A stretch of DNA of 64,000 nucleotides from JAXLQL01 sp046331625 (GCA_046331625.1 JAXLQL010000002.1:372001-436000), one strand, 5' to 3'; shown: positions 17,099 to 27,161, numbered from the stretch's first letter. Numbers and translations are program-made. The notes: generated by a model from the sequence alone, not told the origin.

Positions 17099-19395
17099 CG
17101 AAATGCGAGATCCTCGCGCAGGATTTCGAGCAAACGCTTTGCGCCATGAGCGCGGTGGAAATGGCGAACGAAGCATTCGCGAGCGCGGTTCCGATATCGT
17201 TCGCGCTCGGTTGGGTCAAGTTCCAGCCACTGGACGAGCCGCGCTTCGATGGCGCCAGCCTCGTCAGTAGCAACCAAGCCCGCCTGTTCGCCAGCAATGA
17301 TCGTGTGGCTGGCAACTTTGTCAGTGATGACCACTGGAAGAGAAGATCCAAGCGCTTCGAGCACGGAGTAGGAAAGGCCTTCCGAGTGCGACGGTAGCAC
17401 GAGCAGTTCGGCGGCGCGGAGCGCGGACCACTTTGCGTCATCGAACAGCGGTCCCGTGAAGGTGACTCTCGACTCGATGCGAGCGGCATGGGCGTATTGC
17501 TGAAGTGCACCTCCCAGGCCGTAGGCATCCGGCCCGGCGATCACGAGGTGAGCGGCCGGAAAGCGCCCGGCAAGGCCTGCGAAAGCGCGCAGAAGCAGAT
17601 CGCACCCCTTGACAGGATGCAGCCGGCCGAGAAACAGCAGGAGCCGGCGTCCGCGCAGCTTGGGAAATCGCACGAAGAACGCCTCGGCGCTGACAATCGG
17701 TGGATCGGCGGTTCCAAGGGGAGCGATAGTCTCGCGGCATTCGTATGGCGCGAACGATTGCCGTGCGCGTTGCTGTTCCCAGTCAGTGAACATGAGTACA
17801 CGCGCTGCATCGCGCAGGACGCGATGCTCGACGAGTTTCCAAACGAGCGTCTTCTGGATGCGGCGAAACGTCCCGGTGGTATTGAACCAGGGGTCGAGCA
17901 TCGAATGCGGGTAGACGTAGTAGGGGACATGCTTCTGCCTTGCAACCGACCATAGCGCCGCGCTGTGATGCCGCCACAGTCCGTGCACGATGGTCGCGTC
18001 GTAATCCTGCAGATGCTCTGAAAGCCACTCGCGCAAATGCGAGCAATAACGATATCGGGCTATTGCGGGTCCGAACTTCTTGCTGTGGCTGACAGGAATG
18101 CTATCGACTTGGTGATCATCAGGAGCGTCGAGCGAAAGCACGTCACTTTCGACGCCCTGTGCTTCGAACTCCGCCACCAGATTCGCCACAGCCTGCACGG
18201 GACCTCCGAAGGCGGGGTCGATACTTTCGATGCAGTGGAGGATGCGGCGCGGTTTTGACGTGCCGAGGAAGTCGTGCCACAGGTCCGCGGTTCGATCCAC
18301 GTGAAAATGGCGTTCGAAGCAGAGACGCGCATTGTCCGCCATCGCGCGCCGCTCGGCGTCCGTGAGACGCGCCCACTGCGTCAGCGCCCCGGCGGTTGCC
18401 GCTTCCGTGTCGTCTACAATCAACGCGCACTCGGGATCGCGCAGATATGGATAGATGTTGACTTTGTCCGTCACCAGCACCGGCAGCGACGAGCCCAACG
18501 CTTCCAGCACGGCATACGGAAACGCCTCGCAATGCGACGGCAAAGCAAAGAGTTCGGCAGCGCGAAGCGCGGACCACTTGAGGTCCCCAAACAGCGGACC
18601 CGTAAAGACCACCCGATCGGCCACGCCCCGCGCACCTGCCAGTTGTTCGAGTTGGCCGCGCCAGCCGGTGCTATCGGGCCCGGCCATCACGAGAGTGAAT
18701 TCGGGACGAGAGCGCAGTGCCGTGGCAAAGCCGGCGATCAGGTTGTCACAGGCTTTCATGGGATGCAGCCGGCCGAGAAAGAGAATCAGGCGCTTTCCGC
18801 GCAGTTGCGGATAGGCTGCGAGCATCGCCTCAGGCGATGAGTCAGGGGGCGCGGCAGTACCTAACGGGAGCACGGCCTCGCGGCATTCGTAAGGGCGAAA
18901 AGCCTCGCGAGCGAGGCGGCGCTCCTCTTCCGACGTGAACAACACGGCGCGTGCGCCCGAGAGGGTTTCATGCTCGACCACGCGCCAGTACAGAGTCTTG
19001 CGGAAATGTTTGAAACGTCCGATCGTTTCAAACCACGGATTGAGCATCGAATGGACGACGACGTAGTAGGGAACGCCCTGGTGCCGGCACTCGCGGGCCA
19101 CGGCCGCGGAATGATGGCGCCAAAGACCGTGGATGATCACCGCGTCGAATCGACCCAAATTCCCGCGGAGCCACGGCACGAGCGAGCGGCAATAGCGATA
19201 GAACGTTCGTGGCGGTCCGGCGGCATGGAGCGGGACTCCGGGAACGGACCGAACAGCAGCGCCCGGAGCGTCGAGCGACAGGATTTCGTTCTGCCATCGA
19301 TGCCGTGCCGAGAGTGCCGCAGCAAGCTGGGCGACGCATTCGACAGTACCGCCGAATGCCGGGTCCATGCTTTCGATCGCGTGCAGGATGCGCAT
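17095..19395 (-). CDS. Tandem fusion of two GT4 glycosyltransferases
   Basis: 766 aa made of two homologous full-length GT4 units. Unit 1 covers about 1-380 and unit 2 about 384-766. Each starts with RILH(A/C)IES(M/I)DPAFGG and shares HGLWRHHSAA, the YECRE(A/T) region, LFLGRLHP and KWSALRAAEL. Both keep the EX7E catalytic motif: E290/E298 (EAFPYAVLE) and E672/E680 (EGLSYSVLE). There is no stop or frameshift between the units. The most direct reading is an internal gene duplication without loss of the linker, giving a bifunctional enzyme that could add two sugars in succession. The ATG at 19395 directly follows the O-antigen ligase stop, and its own stop overlaps the FkbM gene. Confidence 0.88.
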   Translation of the reverse strand: MRILHAIESMDPAFGGTVECVAQLAAALSARHRWQNEILSLDAPGAAVRSVPGVPLHAAGPPRTFYRYCRSLVPWLRGNLGRFDAVIIHGLWRHHSAAVARECRHQGVPYYVVVHSMLNPWFETIGRFKHFRKTLYWRVVEHETLSGARAVLFTSEEERRLAREAFRPYECREAVLPLGTAAPPDSSPEAMLAAYPQLRGKRLILFLGRLHPMKACDNLIAGFATALRSRPEFTLVMAGPDSTGWRGQLEQLAGARGVADRVVFTGPLFGDLKWSALRAAELFALPSHCEAFPYAVLEALGSSLPVLVTDKVNIYPYLRDPECALIVDDTEAATAGALTQWARLTDAERRAMADNARLCFERHFHVDRTADLWHDFLGTSKPRRILHCIESIDPAFGGPVQAVANLVAEFEAQGVESDVLSLDAPDDHQVDSIPVSHSKKFGPAIARYRYCSHLREWLSEHLQDYDATIVHGLWRHHSAALWSVARQKHVPYYVYPHSMLDPWFNTTGTFRRIQKTLVWKLVEHRVLRDAARVLMFTDWEQQRARQSFAPYECRETIAPLGTADPPIVSAEAFFVRFPKLRGRRLLLFLGRLHPVKGCDLLLRAFAGLAGRFPAAHLVIAGPDAYGLGGALQQYAHAARIESRVTFTGPLFDDAKWSALRAAELLVLPSHSEGLSYSVLEALGSSLPVVITDKVASHTIIAGEQAGLVATDEAGAIEARLVQWLELDPTERERYRNRARECFVRHFHRAHGAKRLLEILREDLAFR

Positions 19396-19397
19396 CT

Positions 19398-20630
19398 TTA
19401 CTTCGCGAACGCAGGCTCCGGAGTGCGAAGCTCGAGCGGCCGAGGCGCCAAGCCCGCCATGCGATTCGCCGGCGCCATGAGCAGAATCCACAAAAGAAGC
19501 GAAGTGGGGTTGCCGGCGTTAAGAAGCACCCGTTCGAAGATGGCGACGATGCAATAGCCGGCGAAAAAGCTGATCGCGATGCGGGAAGTGCGGGAGCCGG
19601 CTGCGCCGAATCGAAGCGCGCGGATCGCGAGCATTGCCATCAACAGAAGCGTCATGGCGATACCGCTGATGCCCGTGTCGGCGAGCATCGACAGATAGCC
19701 GTTGTGAGCCGACCACAGGCTCACCATGTAGCGCTCGTGCATGCGGAATCCGACGCCGAAAAATGGGTTCTGTTGGAAGAGTTCGAGCGCTTCTTGCCAC
19801 GCCTCCATACGTCCCGTGAAGCCGGTGCCGAGCCCTCGATAGCGGTCGTTCAAGAGAAGCACGTCATTGATTGCGTCCATGAGCCAATCGGCGGTCCAAG
19901 GGAGCGATGCGGTGGCCAACCCGAGCACTCCGAGCGTGGCGAACAGGCGCAGGCCGCGCCGGCGTTTGTCGCTCCACACGGTCAGTGCTCCGAAGCAGGC
20001 CAGGCAGACGATGCTGGCCACGAAAGCGCTTCGCGATTGGGAAAAGATCATGGCGGCCAAGTCGATCGCCATGCAGAGGAGCCGAAGATACGGGTTGCGG
20101 ATCGCTAGCGAAGCAGCGAGAAAACCGAACGAAATGAGCCCGACATAGTTGGGATGACTCACGCTCGTGAAGCTCAAGCGGCCGTTGAACCACTGCGAGT
20201 AGTCTTCGCGAAAGAGGCAAAAGTACCCCGTCGCCGCCGATCCCGCCGTGCCATAAAAGCGCAGGCACGCGGTCATGCGGCCAGCCGTCAGATCCCAGAC
20301 GCCTCCGGTCAACACCAGCACGACCGCGGTCATTCCAACGTATCCCAGTGAGACGGGCGGCTCTTCCGACAAGATGCCACTGACGATCAGAACACCGATC
20401 AGCCCGGCCGTGCAGAACAGGACCATCGGGTAGTGGCGGTAGACCGGCCCATAGAGAAAGCCTGCTCGATGCGAGATGATTGCCGCGAAGAACAGCACGA
20501 GCACGATGGCGGCTTGCACGAAGCTCAACGAATCCGGGGCTAACGCAGGAGGGACTGCGAGGGCCAGCAGCCACATGGCTATGGCGAGTTCCCACCCGGG
20601 CACGCTGCGGTCGAAGATGCGGAGCGTCAC
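19398..20630 (-). CDS. O-antigen ligase/polymerase family membrane protein
   Basis: 410 aa with about ten to twelve hydrophobic segments. The Wzy_C/O-antigen ligase signatures are present: LSFTSVSHPNYVGL, SQSRSAFVAS and the large-loop region GRMEAWQEALELFQQNPFFGVGF followed by SAHNGYLSMLADTG. It would polymerise or ligate lipid-linked repeat units on the periplasmic side. The start is GTG at 20630, overlapping the upstream stop (GTGA) and preceded by GGAGG 8 nt away. Confidence 0.85.
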   Translation of the reverse strand: MTLRIFDRSVPGWELAIAMWLLALAVPPALAPDSLSFVQAAIVLVLFFAAIISHRAGFLYGPVYRHYPMVLFCTAGLIGVLIVSGILSEEPPVSLGYVGMTAVVLVLTGGVWDLTAGRMTACLRFYGTAGSAATGYFCLFREDYSQWFNGRLSFTSVSHPNYVGLISFGFLAASLAIRNPYLRLLCMAIDLAAMIFSQSRSAFVASIVCLACFGALTVWSDKRRRGLRLFATLGVLGLATASLPWTADWLMDAINDVLLLNDRYRGLGTGFTGRMEAWQEALELFQQNPFFGVGFRMHERYMVSLWSAHNGYLSMLADTGISGIAMTLLLMAMLAIRALRFGAAGSRTSRIAISFFAGYCIVAIFERVLLNAGNPTSLLLWILLMAPANRMAGLAPRPLELRTPEPAFAK

Positions 20631-21700
20631 TGCACAGCCTCCGTCACGAGATTCGCGGCTCGATTGGCGCTACGTTGTTCGAGCCACTGTCGCGCGCGAG
20701 CCGCTTTGGCGAAGCGCTCGTGATCTCCCAGTGCGATCGCCGCCCGCATCGCCGCTGCCAGGGATTCGGCGTCGCCTGCCTGATGCAGGAACGCGTCTTC
20801 GGCGCCGCAATCGACGGCTGCGGCAGCGCCCGCCGACGCGATCACCAACGCTCCCGAAGCCATCGCTTCGAGGATTGCCACGCCGTACGGCTCGAACCGG
20901 GCCGGATGGAGAAAGAAGTGCCGGCCCTCGAGAAACACGGGAACAGCGCCGGGCTCGAGCCATCCCTCGAAGGTGACGCTCTCGGCGATCCCGAGTTCTG
21001 CGGTTAGCCTTGCGAGCCGATCGCGATCAGGCCCACCGCCGGCGATCGCGTAGTGGAACGCCCCGGTGCGGCCTTCGAACACGCGGGCAAGTGCTCGGAG
21101 CGCGATCTCGTAGCCCTTGTCCGCGATCAGGCGCCCGGAGGAGACGAAGCGGATCGGAGTCGCGCCGGCCGGCGGGGAAAACCGATAGCGGCTCGTGTCG
21201 ATGCAATAAGGGAAGTCGACCAACTTCTCCCGCGGACACCCCATGCGCTCCAACTCCCGCAGCGCCGGCGTCCCCGTACCCATCACCCGCCACGCATGCC
21301 GGAACGCAAACCGCAGGAATGCCGCGCGACCGCGCTCCTTCCACCACGGACGCACCTTGTACGGATTCGGCGTGTCGTTGAAGGTCATATAGCGCTGCCC
21401 GCGAGCGGCGCATTCAATGATCGCCAATTCGCTGGTCGCATCTTCCCAGGAAGATGTTATAAACATTTTCCCCGGTTTGCGTAGTTCGCGGAGCAGATGC
21501 CAGTCGATACCGAAATTTCGCTCGTAGACGCGCGAAGGATACCCTTGCCGCAACGGTGTCTTCCACGGATAGCTCTCGTGCGCCGGATACCGGTAGTGGA
21601 CCATCAACGGAAACGGCAGCCGGCGGTGGAGCGTCGCGAACAGGTGATCGTTGTAGGGCGAAGGTGAATGCGTCACCCACTCGATGCCCGTGGTCTTCAC
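20627..21700 (-). CDS. Glycosyltransferase family 4 protein
   Basis: 357 aa. It opens with IEWVTHSPSPYNDHLFATLHRRLPF; the donor half contains FVSSGRLIADKGYEIALRAL, YAIAGGGPDRDRL and the EX7E region ARFEPYGVAILEAMASGALV. The GTG start at 21700 is supported by GGAGG a few bases upstream and by overlap with the flippase stop. The reading frame stays open far upstream, but that extension is antisense or out-of-frame to the flippase and kinase genes and is not real. Acts in assembly of the polysaccharide. Confidence 0.83.
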   Translation of the reverse strand: MKTTGIEWVTHSPSPYNDHLFATLHRRLPFPLMVHYRYPAHESYPWKTPLRQGYPSRVYERNFGIDWHLLRELRKPGKMFITSSWEDATSELAIIECAARGQRYMTFNDTPNPYKVRPWWKERGRAAFLRFAFRHAWRVMGTGTPALRELERMGCPREKLVDFPYCIDTSRYRFSPPAGATPIRFVSSGRLIADKGYEIALRALARVFEGRTGAFHYAIAGGGPDRDRLARLTAELGIAESVTFEGWLEPGAVPVFLEGRHFFLHPARFEPYGVAILEAMASGALVIASAGAAAAVDCGAEDAFLHQAGDAESLAAAMRAAIALGDHERFAKAARARQWLEQRSANRAANLVTEAVQ

Positions 21701-22992
21701 GACTTCCTCCACGCCAAAGCCGCAGCGAGAAATGCTACCTGTCCCCACATGGCGAGAGTCCATGCGATGGCGATGCCGGGTGCACCGAAGCTTGCCGAGA
21801 GCGAGTCCACGCTGAACCATGTCAGCGCCAGCATTACCGCTCCGGATACGACGAGCACGCGCCCGGCGCGCAGCGCGGCGAAGGTCCGGTGGAGCATGGT
21901 CGCGAGCGATCCGGTAGGTGCGCCCACCAGGAAGATTCCAAACATCAGAGAGACCCGATCGAGGTCGGCCGCACTCAATGCGCCGCGCCCGAAAAGCACC
22001 GCCGTCACCTGCGCGCGCACCGCCCACAACAACGCGGCCACCACAGCGCCGCCCCAGAACATTCTCCAGAGAGATGTTTGGATCGGCTCCACGATCGCGG
22101 CGAAACCTTGCTGCGCCAACGCGGACGAAAGCTTCGGGAAGATCACGTTCGCGTAGCTGGAGAGCGGCAGATGAACCAGCGCGGTGAGGCGGAACGCATA
22201 GCCGAACAGCGCCATGCTCCCGGCAGTCTGCAGGCTGAGCGAGTTCTGCATCACGAGGTTCGCCAAGTGCGCCAGACCCACGGAAACGGTCAGCGGCGCC
22301 AGGATTCCGCGGACGATACCGAGTCCACGCAAGACATCGAGGCGGGGCCGTGTGGCGAACGTGACGCCGGCATGCTGCGACAGGCGCACGATCCAGACCG
22401 CGTGAAGCAACAAAGCCACCGCGGCGCCCACGGCGAGCCCCGTGGCGAGCGATCGCGTCATGGGTGTTCGCAAGAGGTCGAGCGCGGCAAGCGTGAACAG
22501 GTTGAGCAGAATCTGCGGAAGCGCTCCCACCACGAACACCTGATACGCGGTGAACACGACTCCCGCGGCTCCGCAGCAGACCAACGCCGCTTGAGCCAGC
22601 GCTTGGGCGAAGAGCAACGTGGGCAGGCTCGCTTGACCGGCGGGCGCGAGTCCGGGCGCGATCCAATGCCCGATCACCGCGGGCCACAAGGCGGTGACAC
22701 CGAGCAAGGCGGCTTCGGCGCCGCCCAAGATCGCCAGGATCGCCAGAAATCCCTGCCACGCCGCCAATTCCCCGTGCCGCTCCTTCATTTCGAGAAACGC
22801 CGGTAGAATCACATGCGGCAGTAACTGGGCGACGATCATGCCCGCACCCATCATGTAAAGCGACTGGCCCACGCGATAGGCGTCGAGCTCGGCGGTGGCT
22901 CCGAAACGCCGCGCCAGCATCATTTCGAGGAGGAATCCGGTCAACGGGCTGACGAACGCCAGCGCGGTGAGCCAGAAGACGGACGCGTACAC
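21697..22992 (-). CDS. MurJ/MviN-like lipid flippase (Wzx role)
   Basis: 431 aa with about twelve to fourteen predicted transmembrane segments. The MurJ-like opening (LTGFLLEMMLARRFGATAELDAYRVGQSL) and later LFGYAFRLTALVHLPLSSYANVIFPKLS are characteristic. In this position it most likely flips undecaprenyl-linked polysaccharide units rather than lipid II. It is encoded between the tyrosine kinase gene and a glycosyltransferase. Confidence 0.8.
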   Translation of the reverse strand: MYASVFWLTALAFVSPLTGFLLEMMLARRFGATAELDAYRVGQSLYMMGAGMIVAQLLPHVILPAFLEMKERHGELAAWQGFLAILAILGGAEAALLGVTALWPAVIGHWIAPGLAPAGQASLPTLLFAQALAQAALVCCGAAGVVFTAYQVFVVGALPQILLNLFTLAALDLLRTPMTRSLATGLAVGAAVALLLHAVWIVRLSQHAGVTFATRPRLDVLRGLGIVRGILAPLTVSVGLAHLANLVMQNSLSLQTAGSMALFGYAFRLTALVHLPLSSYANVIFPKLSSALAQQGFAAIVEPIQTSLWRMFWGGAVVAALLWAVRAQVTAVLFGRGALSAADLDRVSLMFGIFLVGAPTGSLATMLHRTFAALRAGRVLVVSGAVMLALTWFSVDSLSASFGAPGIAIAWTLAMWGQVAFLAAALAWRKS

Positions 22993-22998
22993 GGCCCG

Positions 22999-25118
22999 TT
23001 ACCCGCGCTTTTCGCCACTCGTGTTGTAGTGGCGATAATACTTGCCGTAGTAACCGTAGTAGTAGTAAGTGTCGCTGATTTCCCGGTGGACCTCGTTGAG
23101 CACCAGGCCGACGATGTTGGCTCGCAGACGATTCAGCGTGCTCACGACGCTCGCCACGCCCTTGCGGCTGGTCTGTCCGGCCCTCGCCACGATCACCACG
23201 CCGTCGGCGGCAGCGGCCATCTGGAGCGGGAACTCCGAGCAGCGGGGGCGCGTCGAGAATGATGAGATCGTATTCGCGGGCGGCTTCGTCGAGGATTCGT
23301 TCGAGCCTGGGCACGCCGAGCCGAACGGCTGCGCGGCGGGAAACCGAACCGACCGGCAGCACCGAGCCCGGGAAGGCCTCAATGTGCGCGAGCGCACCCG
23401 CCACGGCATGCCGTCCAGCAAAACGCGTTCGAGAGCCTGGAGTGTGTTGGTGAGGTTGAAGCGCTTGTGGACGCTCGGGCGGCGCAGGTCGCCATCGATG
23501 AGCAGCGTCTTATGATGTTGCTGCGAGTGCGCCACGGCGAGATGCACTGCGATCGATCGGCTTTCCGAAGGCGAAGCGCTGGTGACGGCGCGTCTTGAAC
23601 TGGCGCTCGGTGGAAAGGCGATCGGGAGTTGCGCAGTGTGCGGATACTGTAGGTGGAGAGTCCGGTTGTGGTCTCCACCGGCGATCGCTCGCCGCGACCA
23701 AGCGCCAGTTGCGATCGCCACGGCTTCACTTGCGCGCGCCACGATCCGCAGCGAACGCGCGGCTCAGTTCGGGGTCGCGGATGGTGTCATCCATCGTGTC
23801 GCTGATGAGCACACCGACGGCGCTGCGAGTGAGTATGGGCAGCGCGACCGGGCGAGGTGCCGAGATCGATGCAAGTGGAAGACGGCTTTGAGCCCTGGGC
23901 GCGGGATTGGCGATGCGGATGGAGCTGTTTTTGGAAGCTGGCGTTGATGCTTACTTTCTTGATCTTGCGCACGAGTTCTTCGTAGAGCCGCTTGTCGGCG
24001 TCGCTCTGCGCTTGAGGGTCTGGTATCGGAACGAGCGCGCGTTGAGGCGATCCCACTCGGCCTTGGTCTCGGTCAATGCCGCAGCATCGACCGCGCTCCT
24101 GCGCTTGGCGGAACTCGATGCCCACGCGGTCGATCGAGTCGCGCGTCTGGCTGCAAAGGTCGGCGCGTTTCGTCCACGAGCGATGAGGCGCGCTTGTGCT
24201 CAGGGTGATTACGCCGAAGCGCGTCTTGATGTCGGCGATTTTCTGCAGCGCTCGTTGTGCGCTCGGTCAGCTTCTTGAGCGACTCGCCCTGCGAAGAAAC
24301 ATAAGCAGCCTCGAATGTTCCGGCCTTCCGCTGAAGGCGACGCACGCGATCGGTTCAAGCGTTGGTGAACTCAGAGTTCAACTGCGGCGAGCCGAGAGAA
24401 TGTTGGTTTTTTCCTCGGGATTGATGACGTTGAGCTCGCGCTCGAAGCGCCAGCGCTTTCGCTCGAACGCTCCATCTTTGCCTTCAGCTCTTCCTGCTGC
24501 TTTTCCATGAATTCGGAAAGCTCCCAAGCGGCGCGGTAGCGGATGTTGTAGGTGTGTTCGAGGTATGACTGCGCGATCCTGCTGGCCACGTCAGCCGCGA
24601 GTTTCTTGTCCTTCGAGCTGACCAGCAGCAGATAGGTGTTAAGGCGGGCGCTGCACTGAGCTCTTGAGGATCACCACGGGCGTTCCTGCTTTACGAGCGA
24701 ATCGTTCTTCACCTTGCGATCCCAGTCTTCGTCTCGAGCTCGCGGCGCTTGTAGCGCTCGGCTACCGGGCGCAGCACGGAGTCCGATTGTATGAGGCGGA
24801 TTTGCGTGGCGATGAACTGTCGGCGTCATTGGTGGTGGAGGTTTGCATCGCCGCTTCCTGGCCGAGGATTCCGGTGGGCATGCGGCGGTCAATGTCGATG
24901 GTGACGGTGATTCGTAGATCGGCGCGATGCGTACGAAACGATCAGTGCGGCGAGCGTGGCCGCGATGATCAGCGAGAATGCGCCAACGATGCCGGAAGAA
25001 TCCACAGATAGTGCGAAAGCGGAACCGCGGGCGGATCGACTTCGATGTCCCAACCAGCCGATGCGCGCGGGCAGGCGGTCTGAAGAAACGGTGACGGGAA
25101 GCGGATATTCGGGTTCAT
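22999..25118 (-). pseudogene. wzc: Wzc-like polysaccharide co-polymerase/tyrosine autokinase, multiply frameshifted
   Basis: The protein can be pieced together over all three minus-strand frames. In order it reads: N terminus MNPNIRFPSPF and DPPAVPLSHYLWIL; a transmembrane segment (LIIAATLAALIVSY); Wzz-type YESTVTIDIDRRMP, KVKNDSLVK, RIAQSYLEHTYNIRYRAAW, KRLYEELVRKIKKVSI; the kinase part (RTLRNS, VTSASPSE, LLIDGDLRRPSVHKRF, LDEAAREYDLIILDAPPLLG, MAAAADGVVIVARAGQTSRKG); and a Tyr-rich tail (YYYYGYYGKYYRHY). At least eight single-base shifts are needed to join them, three frames being used within about 60 nt near 23560-23640. The Walker A' position reads SPSESRSI instead of the expected GxGK[ST]. 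Local protein sequence is otherwise well kept, so the damage is recent or is sequence error. The ATG at 25118 overlaps the wza stop. Confidence 0.8.
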
Positions 25119-26037
25119 CGCCATCGCCTCCAAACGGAGCGCCGGCGACATGGGTGGAACCGAAGAGCACAATGCGGTCGAGCACGGTCAGCGCTGGCGC
25201 GGCGCTTGCGTTGTCAGGCACGTAGAGTACATCGTGCGGTTCGATAATGTCAGGCGATTCGCGCTTCATGATCTGGCCAACTCGACGACGATCTCGCGCT
25301 TGCCGGGCGCTTCGCCGGTCTTGCGATAAATGTAGGCTTGCTTGCTCCAGTACGGGCGACCTTCGGCGAGCGCGATCATCTTGAGCACGCTGAGTTCGTT
25401 CTGCACGCGAACGGCCACGGCGCCGGGCTTGCGAACGTTTCCCGCAACGTAGATCTTGGCGGCCTCGGGAACGCGAATCTCCTCACCGCCCGTCAGTTGG
25501 AGGTTGAGTTCCGGTTCGATCGATCAAGCCCTGCGTGGGGATGTAGTGCGCGGGCAGCGCGCCGCCGGGCTTGGTGACGATGATTTCGGTGGACGTGAAT
25601 CTGCTCAGGCCCTCCGCGCGCGCCAGCGCTTCGAGCAACTTCACGGGCGCGTTCGCTTGGAATGTCACAGGCTTCTTCACGGCGCCCATCACGCTGATAG
25701 GGCGCGAATGATACTCGACAATGGTGACCTTCACCACGGGCTCCACGAGGATCTGCCCTTCGGCGAGCGCGGTGGCGATCCTGGTTTCGAGCTCGGCGGG
25801 CATGAGCCCGGCTGCGGCGATGGGAGCCTTGATCAGCGGGAGCGTGACTGCGCCATCGGCGCCGACGCGAACTGTGCGAGTGATCTCGGGCGCGTCGTAG
25901 ACTGAGACGGCGAGCAGGTCGTGCGGTCCGATTTTTTGCGCAGGAAGTGGATTCGGCAACAACGGCTGACGTTCCTGCGGAAAGGCGTTGGCGGCAAAAA
26001 TCAGACAGACGAGGAAATGTTTCCGGTTGAGGCGCAT
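25115..26037 (-). pseudogene. wza: Wza-like polysaccharide export protein, frameshifted
   Basis: The N terminus has a signal peptide (HFLVCLIFAANAF) and the Poly_export domain: IGPHDLLAVSVYDAPEITRTVRVGADGAVTLPLI is recognisable in pieces, with VVKVTIVEYHSRPISVMGAV. Near 25515 the frame shifts to continue with LQLTGGEEIRVPEAAKIYVAGNV and SVLKMIALAEGRP (SLBB-like), and near 25278 it shifts again (a missing G in VVELGQI) into ESPDIIEPHDVLYVPDN. A TGA at 25115-25117 overlaps the wzc ATG, matching the usual coupling, but reaching it needs a further shift. It would form the outer-membrane export channel. Confidence 0.8.
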
Positions 26038-26120
26038 GGAGCGCGAGGCCTCCGTTTCCTCGGACGCAAGAGGAGCTTATATTGTACCGTGGGCTGGGCG
26101 GCGGTGCAGGTGGCGCGCCG

Positions 26121-27023
26121 TTACGAAACCAATTCGTGCGTCACCCGAGTGGCGAGTTGATCGAAGCTGATGGTTTCGTAAAGCGAGGGGTCGGACATGA
26201 TCTTTGCTACGAGCGCCACATGCATCGCGTGGCCCGCGCGTTCGGCGATGACATGCCCTAGCAACGGCCTGCCGATCAGTGCCAGATCGCCGATGAGGTC
26301 GAGCGCCTTGTGCCGGCAGCACTCATCAGGAAACCGGAGTCCGCCAGGGTTGAGCACACCGGTGCGATCGAAGCAAACCGCGCTCTCGAGCGTCGCCCCG
26401 CGGATAAGCCCCATCGTGCGCATCTGTTCCAGTTCGTGCTCGAACCCGAACGTGCGCGCCGGAGCAATTTCCGCCTCGTAGTGGTCGGGAGTCACTTCCA
26501 TTTCGAGTTGTTGCCGGCCCACCAGCGGATGGTCGAAGTAGACATCGCAGGTGAGCATGAATCGGTCGTCAGGTAGGATCGTGATTCGCTTGCCGTTGCC
26601 TTCCACCGAGACCTCGCGCCGAATCCGCAGATACCGCCGGCGGCGCCGATATGTGCGAATTCCCGCTTCGCGAATCAGTGCGACAAACGGCTGGCTAGAC
26701 CCGTCGAGAATCGGCACCTCGAGATTATTGATTTCCACATAGGCATTGTCGATCCCCATGCTATAGAACGAGCTCAATAGGTGCTCGGTTGTGGAAATCA
26801 GCACGCCTTGCCGCATCAGACTCGTGGCGTAACTCACCTTGGCGACATGCCGATAGCTCGCCTGGATGGGAAAGTGCTGCAAATCGGTGCGGAGGAACAC
26901 GATCCCGGTAGAAGGGGGGGCCGGTAGGATCCGGATCGAAACGGGAACGCCCGAATGAAGCCCGACACCGGAGGTCTCGACGGGCCGCTGAACAGTAGTT
27001 TCGTAGCGCATGAGCGACGGCAA
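26121..27023 (-). CDS. lpxC: UDP-3-O-acyl-N-acetylglucosamine deacetylase
   Basis: 300 aa, the committed step of lipid A synthesis. Catalytic and zinc residues are in place: E80-H81 (STTEHLLSS), H238 and D242 (CCRHKALDLIGD) and H265 (ERAGHAMH), plus GVGLHSG at the N terminus and NLEVPILDGSS. The length matches the family. It is complete and is the first gene of the minus-strand run that continues into wza. The start may be the ATG at 27011 (MRYETTVQRPVE). It is divergent from polA. Confidence 0.93.
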   Translation of the reverse strand: MPSLMRYETTVQRPVETSGVGLHSGVPVSIRILPAPPSTGIVFLRTDLQHFPIQASYRHVAKVSYATSLMRQGVLISTTEHLLSSFYSMGIDNAYVEINNLEVPILDGSSQPFVALIREAGIRTYRRRRRYLRIRREVSVEGNGKRITILPDDRFMLTCDVYFDHPLVGRQQLEMEVTPDHYEAEIAPARTFGFEHELEQMRTMGLIRGATLESAVCFDRTGVLNPGGLRFPDECCRHKALDLIGDLALIGRPLLGHVIAERAGHAMHVALVAKIMSDPSLYETISFDQLATRVTHELVS

Positions 27024-27161
27024 ATGTATGTCTACGCTTGTGCAGGCAATCGCGAAGCCAAACGCAAACTACTGATTACACAATGGATCCAGCCTGCACA
27101 AGTGTGGCTTTTTCACCACACTCGCCCTGACGGGCGAACGGTGTGGTAGCTTGGTTCGGAT
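27024..27161. promoter_or_regulatory. lpxC-polA divergent control region with competing inverted repeats
   Basis: Three overlapping inverted repeats are seen. (1) 27034-27047 pairs with 27092-27105 (13 of 14 bases). (2) AGTGTGG at 27101-27107 pairs with CCACACT at 27116-27122 around an 8-nt loop. (3) CCACAC (27116-27121) can instead pair with GTGTGG (27141-27146), enclosing TCGCCC/GGGCGA (27122-27127/27132-27137). Repeats 2 and 3 share one arm and exclude each other, as in attenuators. All lie before the polA ATG at 27162. Confidence 0.5.

Noticed and set aside
21701..23404. Long minus-strand frame continuing upstream of the glycosyltransferase at 20627-21700
   Set aside because: It overlaps the flippase in another frame and gives Arg-rich sequence; only its first part (23230-23404) is real, as a piece of the frameshifted wzc.
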